Positions 1 to 11,081 of a stretch of 64,000 bases of DNA are shown here, piece after piece. The notes beneath the pieces are model-generated. The model saw only the letters and a list, made by a program, of their open reading frames with translations, did not search any database and had not been told where the DNA came from. Numbering within the stretch: the first letter of the stretch is position 1; every line of letters begins with the position of its first letter. Source of the stretch: Stromatinia cepivora (taxonomy: Eukaryota > Ascomycota > Leotiomycetes > Helotiales > Sclerotiniaceae); assembly GCA_014898415.1 (NCBI GenBank), contig RCTD01000016.1, forward strand, positions 248,001 to 312,000, written 5' to 3'. The translations under genes and the position numbers were made by a program.

Positions 1-1973
1 ACGATCCCCAATAATGTTTATCATAGTCTCCCTGCGGCTTCCACAATGGCGCGGGAGTATACACTGGAATTGGATCCGTAGCTAAAGAAAATTATCAGTG
101 TCCAGTTCATCTCATGTAATAACACATCGATTCGTCTCACTGGCCCTCCCCCCACCTCTTCGTCTTCTCCAGAAAAAAAAAACAATACTTACTCCCATAC
201 CCCGTAGTCGGCACCGCCCAAGCGGGCCAAGTAGGCGTCGCCCATCCCGTCGGCGCACTAGTAATCGTATACGTACTAGTATACGTCTTTGATTTCGGAT
301 CCTCTCCCTGTGCCAATTTCACAATTCCATTATTCGACCCATAAACATCATCACCCACGCCAAAAACATTAGAAATATGATTAACATTCGTCGAGCCACT
401 TTCCGTCCATAAAGTTACATCCTTCACGGTAATATCCGTAGTAGGTATATAATCCGAAGCCACCAGGTAAAGAGCAGGACGCTTTGCACCATTTTGAATC
501 GAGCCGCTGAAATTTCGGAATGTGATGTTGGTTAGAGAGACGGCGCCGCTGTCGGGAATATAGGTTTGTTGCCAGTATTGGTTGAGGTTTATGCCGTAGA
601 GAGAAGATTTGGAACGGAAATTTTCCCAGAGGATGTTGCTTACGTAGCCGGAGCCGCCGGGGTAGGTTTTTATGAAGACTATTTCGTTGCCGCCTAGGAC
701 GGATATGTTGCGTGCGTGCTAAGACGGGGTTGTGTTAGGTTTGGGGGGGAAGGAGAGGAATGGGAAGGGAGACGAGAAGCGAAGACAGGAGGAAAAACGA
801 ACAATGTTGGATATTTCAGCCGATACGTTTAAACTTCCAATGGAAATTCCAGAACCGACTTGATTGCAAACTAGGTTTTCTACCAGTGCATTATGTGAAG
901 GACTTTTGATAGAGACACATTCATCTCTATTGGTTACCTATATCGACACCATCAATATCTTCTTCCTTTTTTAAAAAGCCCTGACTCCGCACGGGTAGGA
1001 TACAAAAGCGAAAATAGGAAAATACAAACCTCATTATCATGAACCCAATAATTTGTCCCAATAGCATCAATACCATCATAAGAGCCCAAATTAGCACCAC
1101 GGATCGTCAGATGATACACTTCAATATTCTCGGCAAAATCAAATATAAAATGGAATTTGGGACTGTCGATGAGGAGTAGATCGTGGATGGTGGCGTTTAT
1201 AGGGGAAATGAGTCTGAGCATTCGTGGTCGGTTTGTGCTGGGTTTGGTTGAGTATATGATGATTTATTTTGGGGGAGGAGAGGGAGCTGACTTACTTTCC
1301 GGATATGCGGTAGAGATACCCTTGGCCTTGAATGGCTCCGAGACCATTGGAGGAGTAGAATTCGAAATCGACGGCTGGGGTGGGTTTAGTATAGAGTATC
1401 TTAATGGAAGTAAGGTGTAAACATCTCACCATTAACGATAACAATAAAGTTTTGCAAAAACTCTCCATCCCCTTCCCCATTAATAGTACTATTCGACACC
1501 TCAACATGCACATCCCTATGCCTATCACCCAAAACATATGGCAACACATACCTATTCAACATCTGCACGCCCGCAAAACCCTCCAGAATTCTCGCTCGAG
1601 GCACAACATACGGAATTGTATAATCCGCACTCGTATCATTCGGGTAATAAACGGCGGTAATCAAACCATCGAGTTGAAAAGCCCAATTCGTCGCATTATT
1701 CAAGACGATACTAGATTTGAGTGTGTAATTACCCGCTGGGACAATTAATCTACTGCCTGCATGTTTTTGCACGCAGGATGTAAAGGTGTGGGTTATGGGG
1801 AGAGAGACGTCGTCGGTGAGGGGGTTGAAGGAGGGGTTTAGAGTGAGGATGTTGCATTCGGTGGTTTTTTGGGAGAGGGGTGTGGTTGCGCCGACGGGGC
1901 CGGTAAGTTGTGCTTGGGTGATGAGATAGAAATTTAGATGGAGTAGTAAGAATAATGGTATGAGTGAAAACAT
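1..1973 (-). CDS. GH28 rhamnogalacturonase, secreted (3' end cut by window)
   Basis: Glycoside hydrolase family 28 enzyme expected to cleave the rhamnogalacturonan backbone of pectin outside the cell. Exons (minus strand): 1973–1430, 1374–1296, 1237–1030, 937–803, 718–193 and 81 to beyond the left edge; the frame is open across all junctions. The first ~21 residues form a hydrophobic signal peptide ending near ITQA. Visible family blocks are INGEGDGEF (end of exon 1), LLIDSPKFHF and DGIDAIG (exon 3), NRDECVSIKSPS (about 280–291) and GSGISIG (about 305–311). The Asp-Glu pair in NRDEC stands where polygalacturonases have Asp-Asp, and the GHG motif is replaced by GSG; both point to rhamnogalacturonase rather than polygalacturonase. 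The C-terminus continues off the window after TDPIPVYTPAP. Family call is strong; exact substrate is inferred. Confidence 0.88.
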
Positions 1974-3107
1974 CTTGGATACCTATTTCATCTTACCTAT
2001 ACAAAAATAAGATAATAATCATATAAGACTTATTTATCTCTGATCTTTTAGAGTATGCCCGCATACAACGATCTCGTCAAATAAACGTACATTTAACGCA
2101 TTCTGTCGCCATTGCATCTCTCCACCCCGAATTTTGGTTCTGCAAATTGCGTGCATGGAATAAGAAAGTTTATGCACCAAACATGTATCTTCAAAAGATT
2201 TTCCTGTAAATTGAATTGGGGATTCGAGGGCGCGGTGGAGATGGTGTCGGTTAACTCGGGCTAGTTGTACCCGGGGATCAGTACCTCCTTCCTTTTTTAA
2301 AAGACCCTACATACCTACCTAGTATGATATGCAGGTGTATTGATTTGATGTTGTTTTATCATGTGTTGTAATGGGGCGAAGTGAATGTTTAGGTTGGATG
2401 GGTTGCTAAGCTCTTTTTCGCTGTACATTTATCTCGAAGTTCGATGTCGAAGTTGTAAGTCGTGTACCCTGTGCTCTACTTAGCGCATTCTGTTTATATG
2501 ATTTCAGTTGTACTCAATGAAGTCGCATAGCAAATGTTTACCTAAGAAGTTTAGTGTTGGTATTAATAAATGGATTCGTTCTCGTAAATCAACGAGCTTA
2601 GGCTTATATGGAAGAGTGGTATCTTTGCATGATCGATTTTCGCACTTTCATATATGGTAGAAGGCTAGAATCGTTGTTGAGTATTGTGGAGTAATAGTGT
2701 TTAGAAATCAGATAGGACGATAATATTGTTTTCATGATAGATTTCTGTATGGATATACTATATCCTACAATCATCCAACACTTTTGTTTGGTCAACTTTG
2801 ACATGCAGGCTTTAACTGATGAATGGAATTAAACTCATAGAGAAGATATGTTAGTGAATACTCATGGGCAAAGAAAGTGAATATACGAATATGGAGGTAG
2901 ATCATAAGAAAGAATAAACAATATTGGCGATGAAGAAATATCCATTAAAACTCCTATATCATCCTACCCAAACACCAAACATGCCCGTGCCAACCCACGC
3001 CTCATCCAACAGACGCCATGCACATCCACCAAGATATAACATAACGTCGTAATTAATCCCCTTCCCCTTCCCTCCCCCCTTCTATTACACATTCCCAACC
3101 CCTTCCA
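1974..3107. other. intergenic, promoter of the rhamnogalacturonase
   Basis: No gene seen. It holds the 5' region of the GH28 gene and the 3' side of the NTF2-like gene. Three hexamers fit the degenerate carbon-repressor (CreA) consensus SYGGRG: ctccac at 2120–2125 (reverse orientation), gtggag at 2235–2240 and ccgggg at 2271–2276. Carbon repression would be expected for a pectinase, but motifs this short occur by chance. Confidence 0.35.
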
Positions 3108-3758
3108 CTAAGGATGCGGCGCCTCAGTATAAGTACACAACTTCCATTCCGCACTCGCCTCCTGTTTCCAACAACTCGTACAATACGCCCTATAAATACC
3201 CTTCTGATTGCCCCTCTCATCCGTAATACTAGCCGTCACATCATAGACCACCACGGCAGCCATCATGCTCACCTCCACAATCTTCATATCTTTAATTTCA
3301 TACGAATTCCAAGTCCGCATATCATCACCCTCGAGTGTTTCTTTAAGAGTCGGTTCGGAATCATTGGTCAAAATACCGTATTCAGGAGATGCAAATACGG
3401 CTTTCGGATCAATGTATTCGAGGAGTGCGGAAGGTTTGTCCAGACGACAGCGCCATGTTTGATGCTCGAGATCGTGCATGGCTTTTTCGATACGTTGAGA
3501 GATGGTACCCGGTCCATAGTTTCCTCCCTTGTATCGAGGTTTCTTTGTATCGGGTTGTTTTGCTTGTTGAAATTGTGGTTGGAAATTATGGGCTAATTGC
3601 CCTCCATTTTGTTGTTGTTGCATTGACATGTCTTGTTGATTGTTTTGAGGTTGAGCTTGTCTTTGAAGTTGTTGATCTTGTGGTTGAGGTTGCGAGCGTT
3701 GTTTCTTGGCTTTGCGTTCGCGGTAGGCTTCTGAGGATGGTTCGAGTATAAAGGACAT
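3108..3758 (-). CDS. NTF2/SnoaL-like fold protein with Gln-rich N-terminus
   Basis: Single-exon gene of 216 residues. Residues ~20–75 are low-complexity, rich in Gln and Pro. From about residue 84 (GTISQRIEKAMHDLEHQTW) the protein looks like a small cone-shaped NTF2-like domain of the DUF4440/SnoaL type: an N-terminal helix, W-R-C-R-L-D and IDPKAVFASPEYG, then strands such as MMAAVVVYDVTAS and YRAYCTSCWKQ ending in WKLCTYTEAP. Such domains are often ligand-binding or dimerisation modules, and no catalytic residues can be assigned. No signal peptide or membrane segment is seen, so it is probably cytosolic. Upstream (3759–3800) is an ordinary short leader. Fold call moderate, function unknown. 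Confidence 0.7.
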   Translation of the reverse strand: MSFILEPSSEAYRERKAKKQRSQPQPQDQQLQRQAQPQNNQQDMSMQQQQNGGQLAHNFQPQFQQAKQPDTKKPRYKGGNYGPGTISQRIEKAMHDLEHQTWRCRLDKPSALLEYIDPKAVFASPEYGILTNDSEPTLKETLEGDDMRTWNSYEIKDMKIVEVSMMAAVVVYDVTASITDERGNQKGIYRAYCTSCWKQEASAEWKLCTYTEAPHP

Positions 3759-5251
3759 AGGATTGAAATTTTTCCTTGGGGATAGTCTTTATAGTTAACT
3801 GGTTTTGAGTGTGGGTTAATTGGAATTATGAAGGAAAATCCAGCGAAAGGAGTAGTGGGACTTCATACATTAAAAAATATTGGAAGAACAGGAAAACATG
3901 GCGATGTGATGTCATTGAGGTCGAGATTCAGGATCTTTTGCTTGCGCTGTGCAGCTTTTGGCGAGCTCAATCCTGGTTACTCATGCTTGTAAGAAACAAG
4001 ATTTTTTGGATTATGGGCATGGCATGGGGTAGAGAACACGCAAGGCACAGCGGCCGATGAATGATGAACTTGGATAACATGGCTGTAGATGTTGTTGGTT
4101 AAATATAAATTTGATAAGTTGATGCGCATGTGAATCCAATGCATCAAAAATAAAGTGTGGGCTGGCAAGAATTATGATGTTGATGTTGTGAAAGGGCTGG
4201 AGGGTGATGTTGATCCTGGGATGAAGAATACCACGGACCACCCCGCCTGTGGGGTGACGACGACAGCAATCTAGAGCCACCTTTCCCTACTTTTGAAGCC
4301 CTCAAACCTGTCAACAACTATCAAACCTGGTGGCTTTCGAGATGCGCCCAAAAAAATAAGCCCTAATGTACCGCATTCTCATTCCAACTTCCTCTATCAA
4401 TGCCAACTTGTATCGTCTACTTCTGCGGTCAACATCTTGTCACACTTGAGGGCCTGCGATGCATCAAAATTCCAGAACAACATGTTTCGTCGCGCGAATA
4501 ATTCCAAAAGACAAAGGGGGGAGCAATTGGACATGTGTATGATATGAGAAGGATCATTCAGCTATGAACGATATGAGGAATTTAAACGGGCTATTTGGAT
4601 GTTCAATGCTGGTGGAAACCATGCCTTCAACATGCACAAGCCTTTTGAAAAGTTTAGCCGTCTGTAAACCATAGGTATCCCAATCAATTTCTCGAGTCTT
4701 ACGTTGGAATTTTGGTGTTCCTACATCACAAAGAAGTCCCAAGCACGAGAATATATGAGGATTGAATGAAAGCAGGAAATTTGGAAAATGGTGGGCGAAA
4801 ATCTCAACCGACTGAGTACTTCGTTTTCACCCTAGTCGTTCATTGTCTGTTAGTCATTTTCATTCTCGTCCAAAAAAAGAAAATCGTTCGAGACATTTAA
4901 AATCATCTAGTATTTTCTCAGTCAAGCGTTGGGTGATTTACTATTTCTAGCCTCCCTTGGCTATGAAAGTTCGGATGTTTGTCTTCGGTCGCATTAATCT
5001 TAGTGAGGTGCGACCCTGAAGAGAACATGAAAAAAAAAGCACACATTTACGATATTCACTCACACGACAGGATATGCATGATCAATTAGCGATGGGATAA
5101 GGCTGATGGAGTTGACATTTTCAATTCAAACCTAATATCTACTCAAAGAGATTCCTGTATTCATTCTTCAAGGCGCCGACCCCGTTAGATTCTTGCTCAA
5201 ATACAATTCTCGGTGCATCCACTGAGCTTATAATCTACCGCCAGCACCGTC
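3759..5251. other. intergenic
   Basis: No gene supported; short open frames here lack coding character. It contains the 5' side of the NTF2-like gene and the 3' side of the dioxygenase gene. A small GC-rich hairpin, CACCCC (4239–4244) pairing with GGGGTG (4251–4256), is the only local structure noticed. Confidence 0.4.
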
Positions 5252-6551
5252 TCATTTGGTAGGTTTTTCTGCTTGAGTAGCAACACGCAAGCCATGTCGC
5301 AAATGAGGATCTATTGTGGATCACTATTAGTATATTGTCTACCAAAGGTTTGGACGACGAATACTTACAGTAGTCAAAAATCCCCGTGTGGAAAGTAGCG
5401 CGATTGTCCCAAATCGCGACTGCATTAGTGGACCATTTCCATCTCACTTGATATTCGTATGCTTCAGCGACAGTTCGGTTGAGGAAATCGAGAAGTGACT
5501 CGCTGAATCGTTTCTCGACGCCCACAATTTCTTTGGTAAAGTTTTCGTTCACATATAAAGTCTTTCGCCCGGTTACTGGATGTGTTCTTACGACAGGGTG
5601 CTGCAAAAATTTATAGTAAGCCAAATAAATCTATATAGAAGGATGATTTATAATGCTTACAATTGTCTCAATAGGATTTCTTCGAAGGCATCCATTGCCT
5701 TTAAGGGCCTTTTCGGCTTGTTCAAGACCACTATGTTTTGCTTCCAGCGTTTCCAAAATATCTTTCAGGATTGGAGATAATGCTATGAGAATGAAACTTT
5801 AGTTCTGCAGACATTATATCATCCCGATGAACTTACATTCATAGATCCCATAACCACTCGCCCAAATCGTATCCCCGCCAGCTTCATATTCATCAGGTCC
5901 AGCCTTCGGAAGTGTATCCATTCTCAAAAATGTCAATCCTGGTGGCTGAATCTCATAACTAACATCCGAATGCCATATTTGATGTGATCGACCATTTTTC
6001 GCAGTTTCATCCTTATGAATTGGATGAACCCATGGCAAATCAGGAATGATTCCTGCCATCTGATGAATATGAAGTTCTCCAAAGTAGGAGCCAAATTCTA
6101 TCTGTTCATGAACATCCATTTTTTGATCTCGCAAAAAAACAACCCCACGTTCTGCGACCAAACGAGCGAGTTCATTCTTTTGAGTATCATCAAGGAATGT
6201 GAGTTGAATTCCCACGAGCTCAGTTCCAATCGATGGAGTTAAATGCTTCACTTCTGATGCTGCGCCTAAAAGTTTGCTCTTCTTCGGATCTGAATCAATT
6301 CCTCTATCGACAAAGGGATGTTCGACCAAGTCTGGGAGCTTGAAAGGCGTATAATTTGGATACTGTAACCCTGCTTTGGGTACAGATATTAAAGGGGATA
6401 CACCTCTTGGCGTGGTGTATTCGGGATGAGGTAAGTTCTTAGGCTTTGGTGGTAGCTTTGGCTTTCTGGAAGTATCGCTGGTTGTATTTTCTACTTGGGT
6501 TTCAGCCACAGCAATGGTATTCTTCGAGGAATTATTATTAACTGTCGCCAT
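5252..6551 (-). CDS. TauD/TfdA-family Fe(II)/2-oxoglutarate dioxygenase (sulfonate/taurine type)
   Basis: Predicted 375-residue enzyme from exons 6551–5837, 5782–5661, 5600–5369 and 5310–5252; all splice sites are GT…AG and the frame is consistent. It would couple 2-oxoglutarate decarboxylation to hydroxylation of a small substrate; in yeast the homologous Jlp1 releases sulfite from sulfonates. The HxD iron motif is in IWHSDVSYE, the expected distal part is HPVVRTHPVTGRKTLYVN with WDNRATFH, and the terminal RHGLRVAT supplies the Arg of the 2-oxoglutarate site. An in-frame ATG lies upstream at 6656, but 6551 begins MATVNNNSSKN and fits family lengths better. It is transcribed away from a Dal5-like permease, which suggests uptake and catabolism of the same compound. 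Family strong, substrate inferred. Confidence 0.87.
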
Positions 6552-7192
6552 TGCTTTGACAGGCAAACTACCTAGTTCTAGGTTCGAAGATTGGAAAATA
6601 GTGAAAAATACTTTCTTAAGATTGAAGCCAATTGAAGTCAAATGTTCATTGAACAAAAGTTTAGAAATTCGCGACTCAGAAAGATTCCATTAGTCTTACC
6701 GCGAGCTATCGCTGATCGATATACCGATGCCGAAAAGCCATTGAGAGATTATGGATATATTAAGGCAGGATAAATCAATGTTGACACAATAAATAAATCC
6801 AGCAATCAACTGTGAAGAACGACGAGGTTCCGCATTTCAGCAAAGGCGCCATGTCAGGGGTCAGATTCGCAACATCTCGCTTGCACCTCTACGTCGCGAC
6901 ACAACAGACCTTCAGTATTTCCCGGCTTGATTGATTGGCTTAGATAAACTAAGTGACATAAAACTTTTCCCGAAGCACGCCTTATGTTTGGCGCCGATTA
7001 TGGTCGTTGCTAGATACCACCATATGCTAATCAGGAAACATCCGATGCATGTATTGAGATAAGATAAAGCTTGAAAAAGCTTGAAAAGACCGCGGTCGGC
7101 CGGTGGTTCGGGCGGATCACTGGCAAGTACTCAGGAAGGTAGAGTACTGCTACAATCTCTACTGAAAAAATATATCCAAAGTACCAGAGACA
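6552..7192. promoter_or_regulatory. bidirectional promoter, dioxygenase / MFS permease
   Basis: The 641 bp between the divergent start codons must contain both promoters, implying shared control. The stretch also has a tandem AGCTTGAAAA repeat around 7068–7090 immediately left of the CGG cluster. I searched by eye for a CYS3-type sulfur-control palindrome and did not find a clear one. Confidence 0.6.
7090..7115. promoter_or_regulatory. cluster of CGG triplets, possible Zn(II)2Cys6 factor site
   Basis: A GC-rich island in an AT-rich promoter holds a CCGCGG palindrome (7090–7095) and CGG triplets at 7093, 7097, 7101 and 7113. Fungal binuclear zinc-cluster regulators bind paired CGG triplets, so this is a plausible operator for the dioxygenase/permease pair. 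Binding itself is inference. Confidence 0.4.
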
Positions 7193-8726
7193 ATGGCGCC
7201 GACGAACGATATCATATCTCGGGTGGATAGTATCAATGATGAGGATCCTACAGAGAAGAGCAACTCAGAGCTCAATAAGCGACTTTTGGCGATTGAATGG
7301 CATGAAGATGAGGAGAAGCAGATACTGCGGCGATTGGATTTCTATTTGATTCCATTGGTCATGATTATGTTCTTCACTTTGAACCTGGACAGGTATACTG
7401 AGAATCACCAATCTCTAGATTCAGAAAGACTAACACAGTATGCAGAGGCAACATTTCCAATGCCCTTACGGATAACATGATGGCCGACCTCTCCATCACT
7501 CAGGAAATTATCAATACAGGAAATAGTCTTGTCTATGTCGGTATCTGCATTGGGGATATTCCGGCAAATCTTATGATTCAAAAGGTCTTTTTGTAACCCA
7601 TATTCAAAGAAACTCTTTGGAACTGACACATTCCGACAGATTGGTGCTGATATTTGGCTCCCATGCCAGCTTCTTGCCTGGGGCCTCGTAGCCACCTTCC
7701 AAGCCTTCATCAAAAATAAGGCTGGATTTCTAGCAACCCGTTTCTTGCTTGGTCTATGTGAATCGGGTTTCATTCCCGGTACGTTATGGTACCTTACCAA
7801 GTGGTACACAAAACGTGAGTTAGGAAAGAGAACAGTGTTATTCTTCACTGGTAGCTATATGGCGAATTTACTGAATGGACTTATTGCATACGGTCTGTTA
7901 CGACTTCGTGGAAGAGCTGGTTTGACTGGATGGCAATGGCTTTTTCTTGTTGGTAAGTGATACCCTAGATTCTTCTAAGTAATACCGACCCTAGGGATTC
8001 CCATCTCTCTCAACTCCAAATCGTAGTTTCCGTTCTTACAGATTGGAAAGTTTGGGCACATTGTTCCATGGCTTTGCTCGGATTAGAATATTCCCCTCCC
8101 ATAGGAACATATTCACCATCCATCATCAAGAGTTTTGGGTTTGGAACTTTCAATTCGAATTTATTAGTAATGCCAAATAGTGCTCTTCTAATCATCACCA
8201 CATTTACATTATCATGGTGGAGTGACAAGGTTAATTCGAGAAGTATACCAATTATATTCGCTGCAATATGGTTACTCATCGGTCTAATCGTCCTTGATGT
8301 AAGTCCTTCCATCTCCCCTAGACCCGTTACCCTAACACACCTTTCCCGCAGACTATCCCCCACACAAACAGCCACTGGACCTTCTACGCCTTCCTCGTCT
8401 TCACCGGCGGATCACCCTCCTGGCACCCCCTCAACGTCGCCTGGCTCAACGCCAACCAACCTACACCTCGTCGTCGCGCCATAGCCATCGCGCTCTACAT
8501 GGCTATAACAAATCTAAGCGCTGTTCCCGCAAGTCACATTTTCCAGGCAAGCGATAAACCATATTATCATAATGGGTTTAAGGTGCTGTTTATTATGGCG
8601 GCGTTGGCGATTAGTGTTATGGTTGGGATGAGGTTTGCGTATCGGTGGTTGAATGGGAGGATTGAGGAGGGGAAGGGGACGCTGGAGGGTGGGGAGCTGG
8701 ATAGGGGGTTTAGGTATCAGTTGTAG
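7193..8726 (+). CDS. MFS anion:cation symporter (Dal5/allantoate permease family) lacking TM6 and central loop
   Basis: Predicted plasma-membrane permease of 427 residues from exons 7193–7392, 7446–7584, 7640–7952, 8042–8298 and 8352–8726; frame open throughout. Family features: the N-terminal EEKQILRRLDFYLIPLVMIMF start of TM1, GNISNALTDNMM after it, WGLVATFQAF and RFLLGLCESGFIPGTLWYLTKWY, and in the C-half SWHPLNVAWLNANQ and NLSAVPASHIFQASDKPYY. The family is usually near 500 residues. Here WQWLFLV, normally the start of TM6 (…EGIPS…FFLLPD), joins directly to DWKVWAHCSMALLGL, the start of the second half. About 80–90 residues, covering most of TM6 and the cytosolic loop, are absent although the frame is intact. 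It may be non-functional. Context suggests sulfonate or related anion uptake. Confidence 0.8.
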
Positions 8727-10937
8727 GTTTTGCGTGGGGTGTTAGATTTTTGAGAGGGTAGTGGGAGAGAGAGAAGGGGTGATAGTTGGGAGAAAGTGGA
8801 ACGGGTACGAGATATCTGGAAGCTAGATAATTGTAATATGAAAATGTTGAGATGATAACCTGGATTGATATAAGTGAGATTTTACCTCAGTTGGTAAATA
8901 TTTCCATCAGCCTTTAGTTGGCAGACGCCATACTAAATTTCTCACTACATGCATGGTTAATTGTTAAAACTATAACAATTCCCAAATATACTCTAGTCGC
9001 CTTCAACTCCTTCAACTCGTTTTATATTCTCATCTCATCATCCATCATCAAAGTTCAAAGATATCAACCATGCATAAATGGCAACTGTAGGAGGCATTGC
9101 ATCCGGTATTTTATTGATATGAATCCCATAGTACCACAGAAAAGTTTCTTTGGATTAATATATTTCGATGCTAGTAAAACCCCTTTGTGTACACATTTTT
9201 CCATCTATTACTTTTAGATACAATGACTAAACGCCATTGAATGAAAGAGAGCTTTCTATATTTGATGTATTACTCTTTTCTTTTTTCCGCTTCGGAACTG
9301 TGGCTTGATTACAGGTAAGTATGAAGGATGGATTCACTGGGTTACTGTATGATATGTCAGTATCCTGGTAGTTGCAGGGGCGATGGGGGTGGTTGTCTGT
9401 TTCATTTACTGAGCTGAGTTCTGGTTTGTGCATTTATTGTGGATTTACTGTGTATGTATATATATATATTGATTCGAAGTATGATAATCGTTGGAGGATA
9501 GACTTTATAGATATTTACTCCGCATAGAAAACCCACCAGTAAGTCTTACAATATCCATTTTCAACAAAAATCTTTTATCTGCAAGGAAGTTTGAGAGATA
9601 GGATTCATGTAATATGTATCCAATGTTTCTGGATTTGGGTTCATGTGTTGTATTTTATTGGAGTTATGTCTCGTATGGATGGTTGGATGGTTGGATGGAT
9701 GGATGTATATATATCATAAGTGGAATTTATATTGTGAGATTATTAGTTTATTTGTTGTTTGGTTCTGGATGTAATGTTGTTGTTTTTTGCGATGGTTTTA
9801 TTTCTCATTTTATATTCAATATTGAATATTTATGGATATACTTATCCACAAATCTCGATTCATCATTCTATCCATATCCGCATCCCCATCATCTAAACCC
9901 TACAGGCGCCAAATTTCTTCTGCAGTCAGTAGCCTTGGAACCATAAGATGCGGGGTTCAAACCGGCCATTTTAGTTTTGCATGGTATGCTGTCCTGAAAT
10001 TCTTGTTAAGTACTCAAGTTCTGCAAAACAGGGGGAACTAAATATCTAGGTACATATGGATTTTGTTGGATGGTTAAACAGATATTACAGAGTGTAAGGG
10101 TGTGTAATGGTGTGCAGAGGATTTGAAGAGAATATGGAGAGAATAAATGTCTAATTTTTACAAAACTGAAGGCTATTTAAGGATGCTTGGATCGTTTTGG
10201 CAGAAACGGAAGATGATTTAAATGAATAAGCAGTTGGAAATTGTGTGGTTAGATCATGAATTGATTTGAAATGTGTTGAGAAGACCTCTTCATCATTAAG
10301 TGCAGTTATTTTAACAAGTTTTTTAGTGCTGTTGCCTTTCTTGTTTTGTCATTGTCATTATTATTGTCAAATAATATGATGACGCATTGTCTTGTCTTTG
10401 AGAAATGGTAGTTAAGTGGATTCATCTCGCAATTACCCCCCAGCTACTTCTATTTCTACTTCTAGTATATCCACCATGTAATCTAGTGACATGTCCTATG
10501 ATTTCCGCATTTCCACAACCATCCCGAGAACAAGATACCTTCCCCTAGGCAACATCTTATTTTCGAAGAGAAGTACATGGGTTTACTTACATCTATTCTT
10601 GTTTTCTTATATACTGTGATATACTTCGCGCGATATCTGGTTTGATTGCAGAGGCGGTTCTGGTAGCGAAATCTCCCTGGGGGCTAGTTTATATCGTATC
10701 CAAGGTATGCACTTGAACATTAGGCCAAGAGCCTTATATTTAAATTATGATTTGGCGAGGTCTGTGTTTGTATGGGTAAACATTGAGACCCATTTGAAAG
10801 AATAGGTGTCTTCCATTGCTCACAACTACTCTACCGTTGATTTTTGTAGGAATTAGATGCAGCCATCATGATCTGAGTTCTTGCGAGGATTTTGAACTTT
10901 GCGAAAAGTAAAAATTTAATAGATTGGGGTGTTGTGA

Positions 10938-11081
10938 ATGGTCTTCTTATACAAATCTAATGTTTTCGAGGACTTCGAGAGAGAGATCGTGAAAGAAGCT
11001 ACGGGGGATCTCGATTACATCATCGGTCCAAAGTGGTCTTCAGACGACGATACAAAGGCCCCCTTACGTGAAGAAGTCTAA
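10938..11081 (+). CDS. possible 47-residue small protein
   Basis: An ATG-initiated open frame of 48 codons with balanced, protein-like composition (begins MVFLYKSNVFEDFEREIV, contains GPKWSSDDD, ends REEV). It lies alone in an otherwise non-coding stretch. It could be a short gene, one exon of a longer one, or chance. No family is recognised. Confidence 0.2.
   Translation: MVFLYKSNVFEDFEREIVKEATGDLDYIIGPKWSSDDDTKAPLREEV

Noticed and set aside
9945..9968. GGTTCAAACC motif resembling a tRNA B box
   Set aside because: No A box at the right distance and no pairing acceptor stem or anticodon arm around it.
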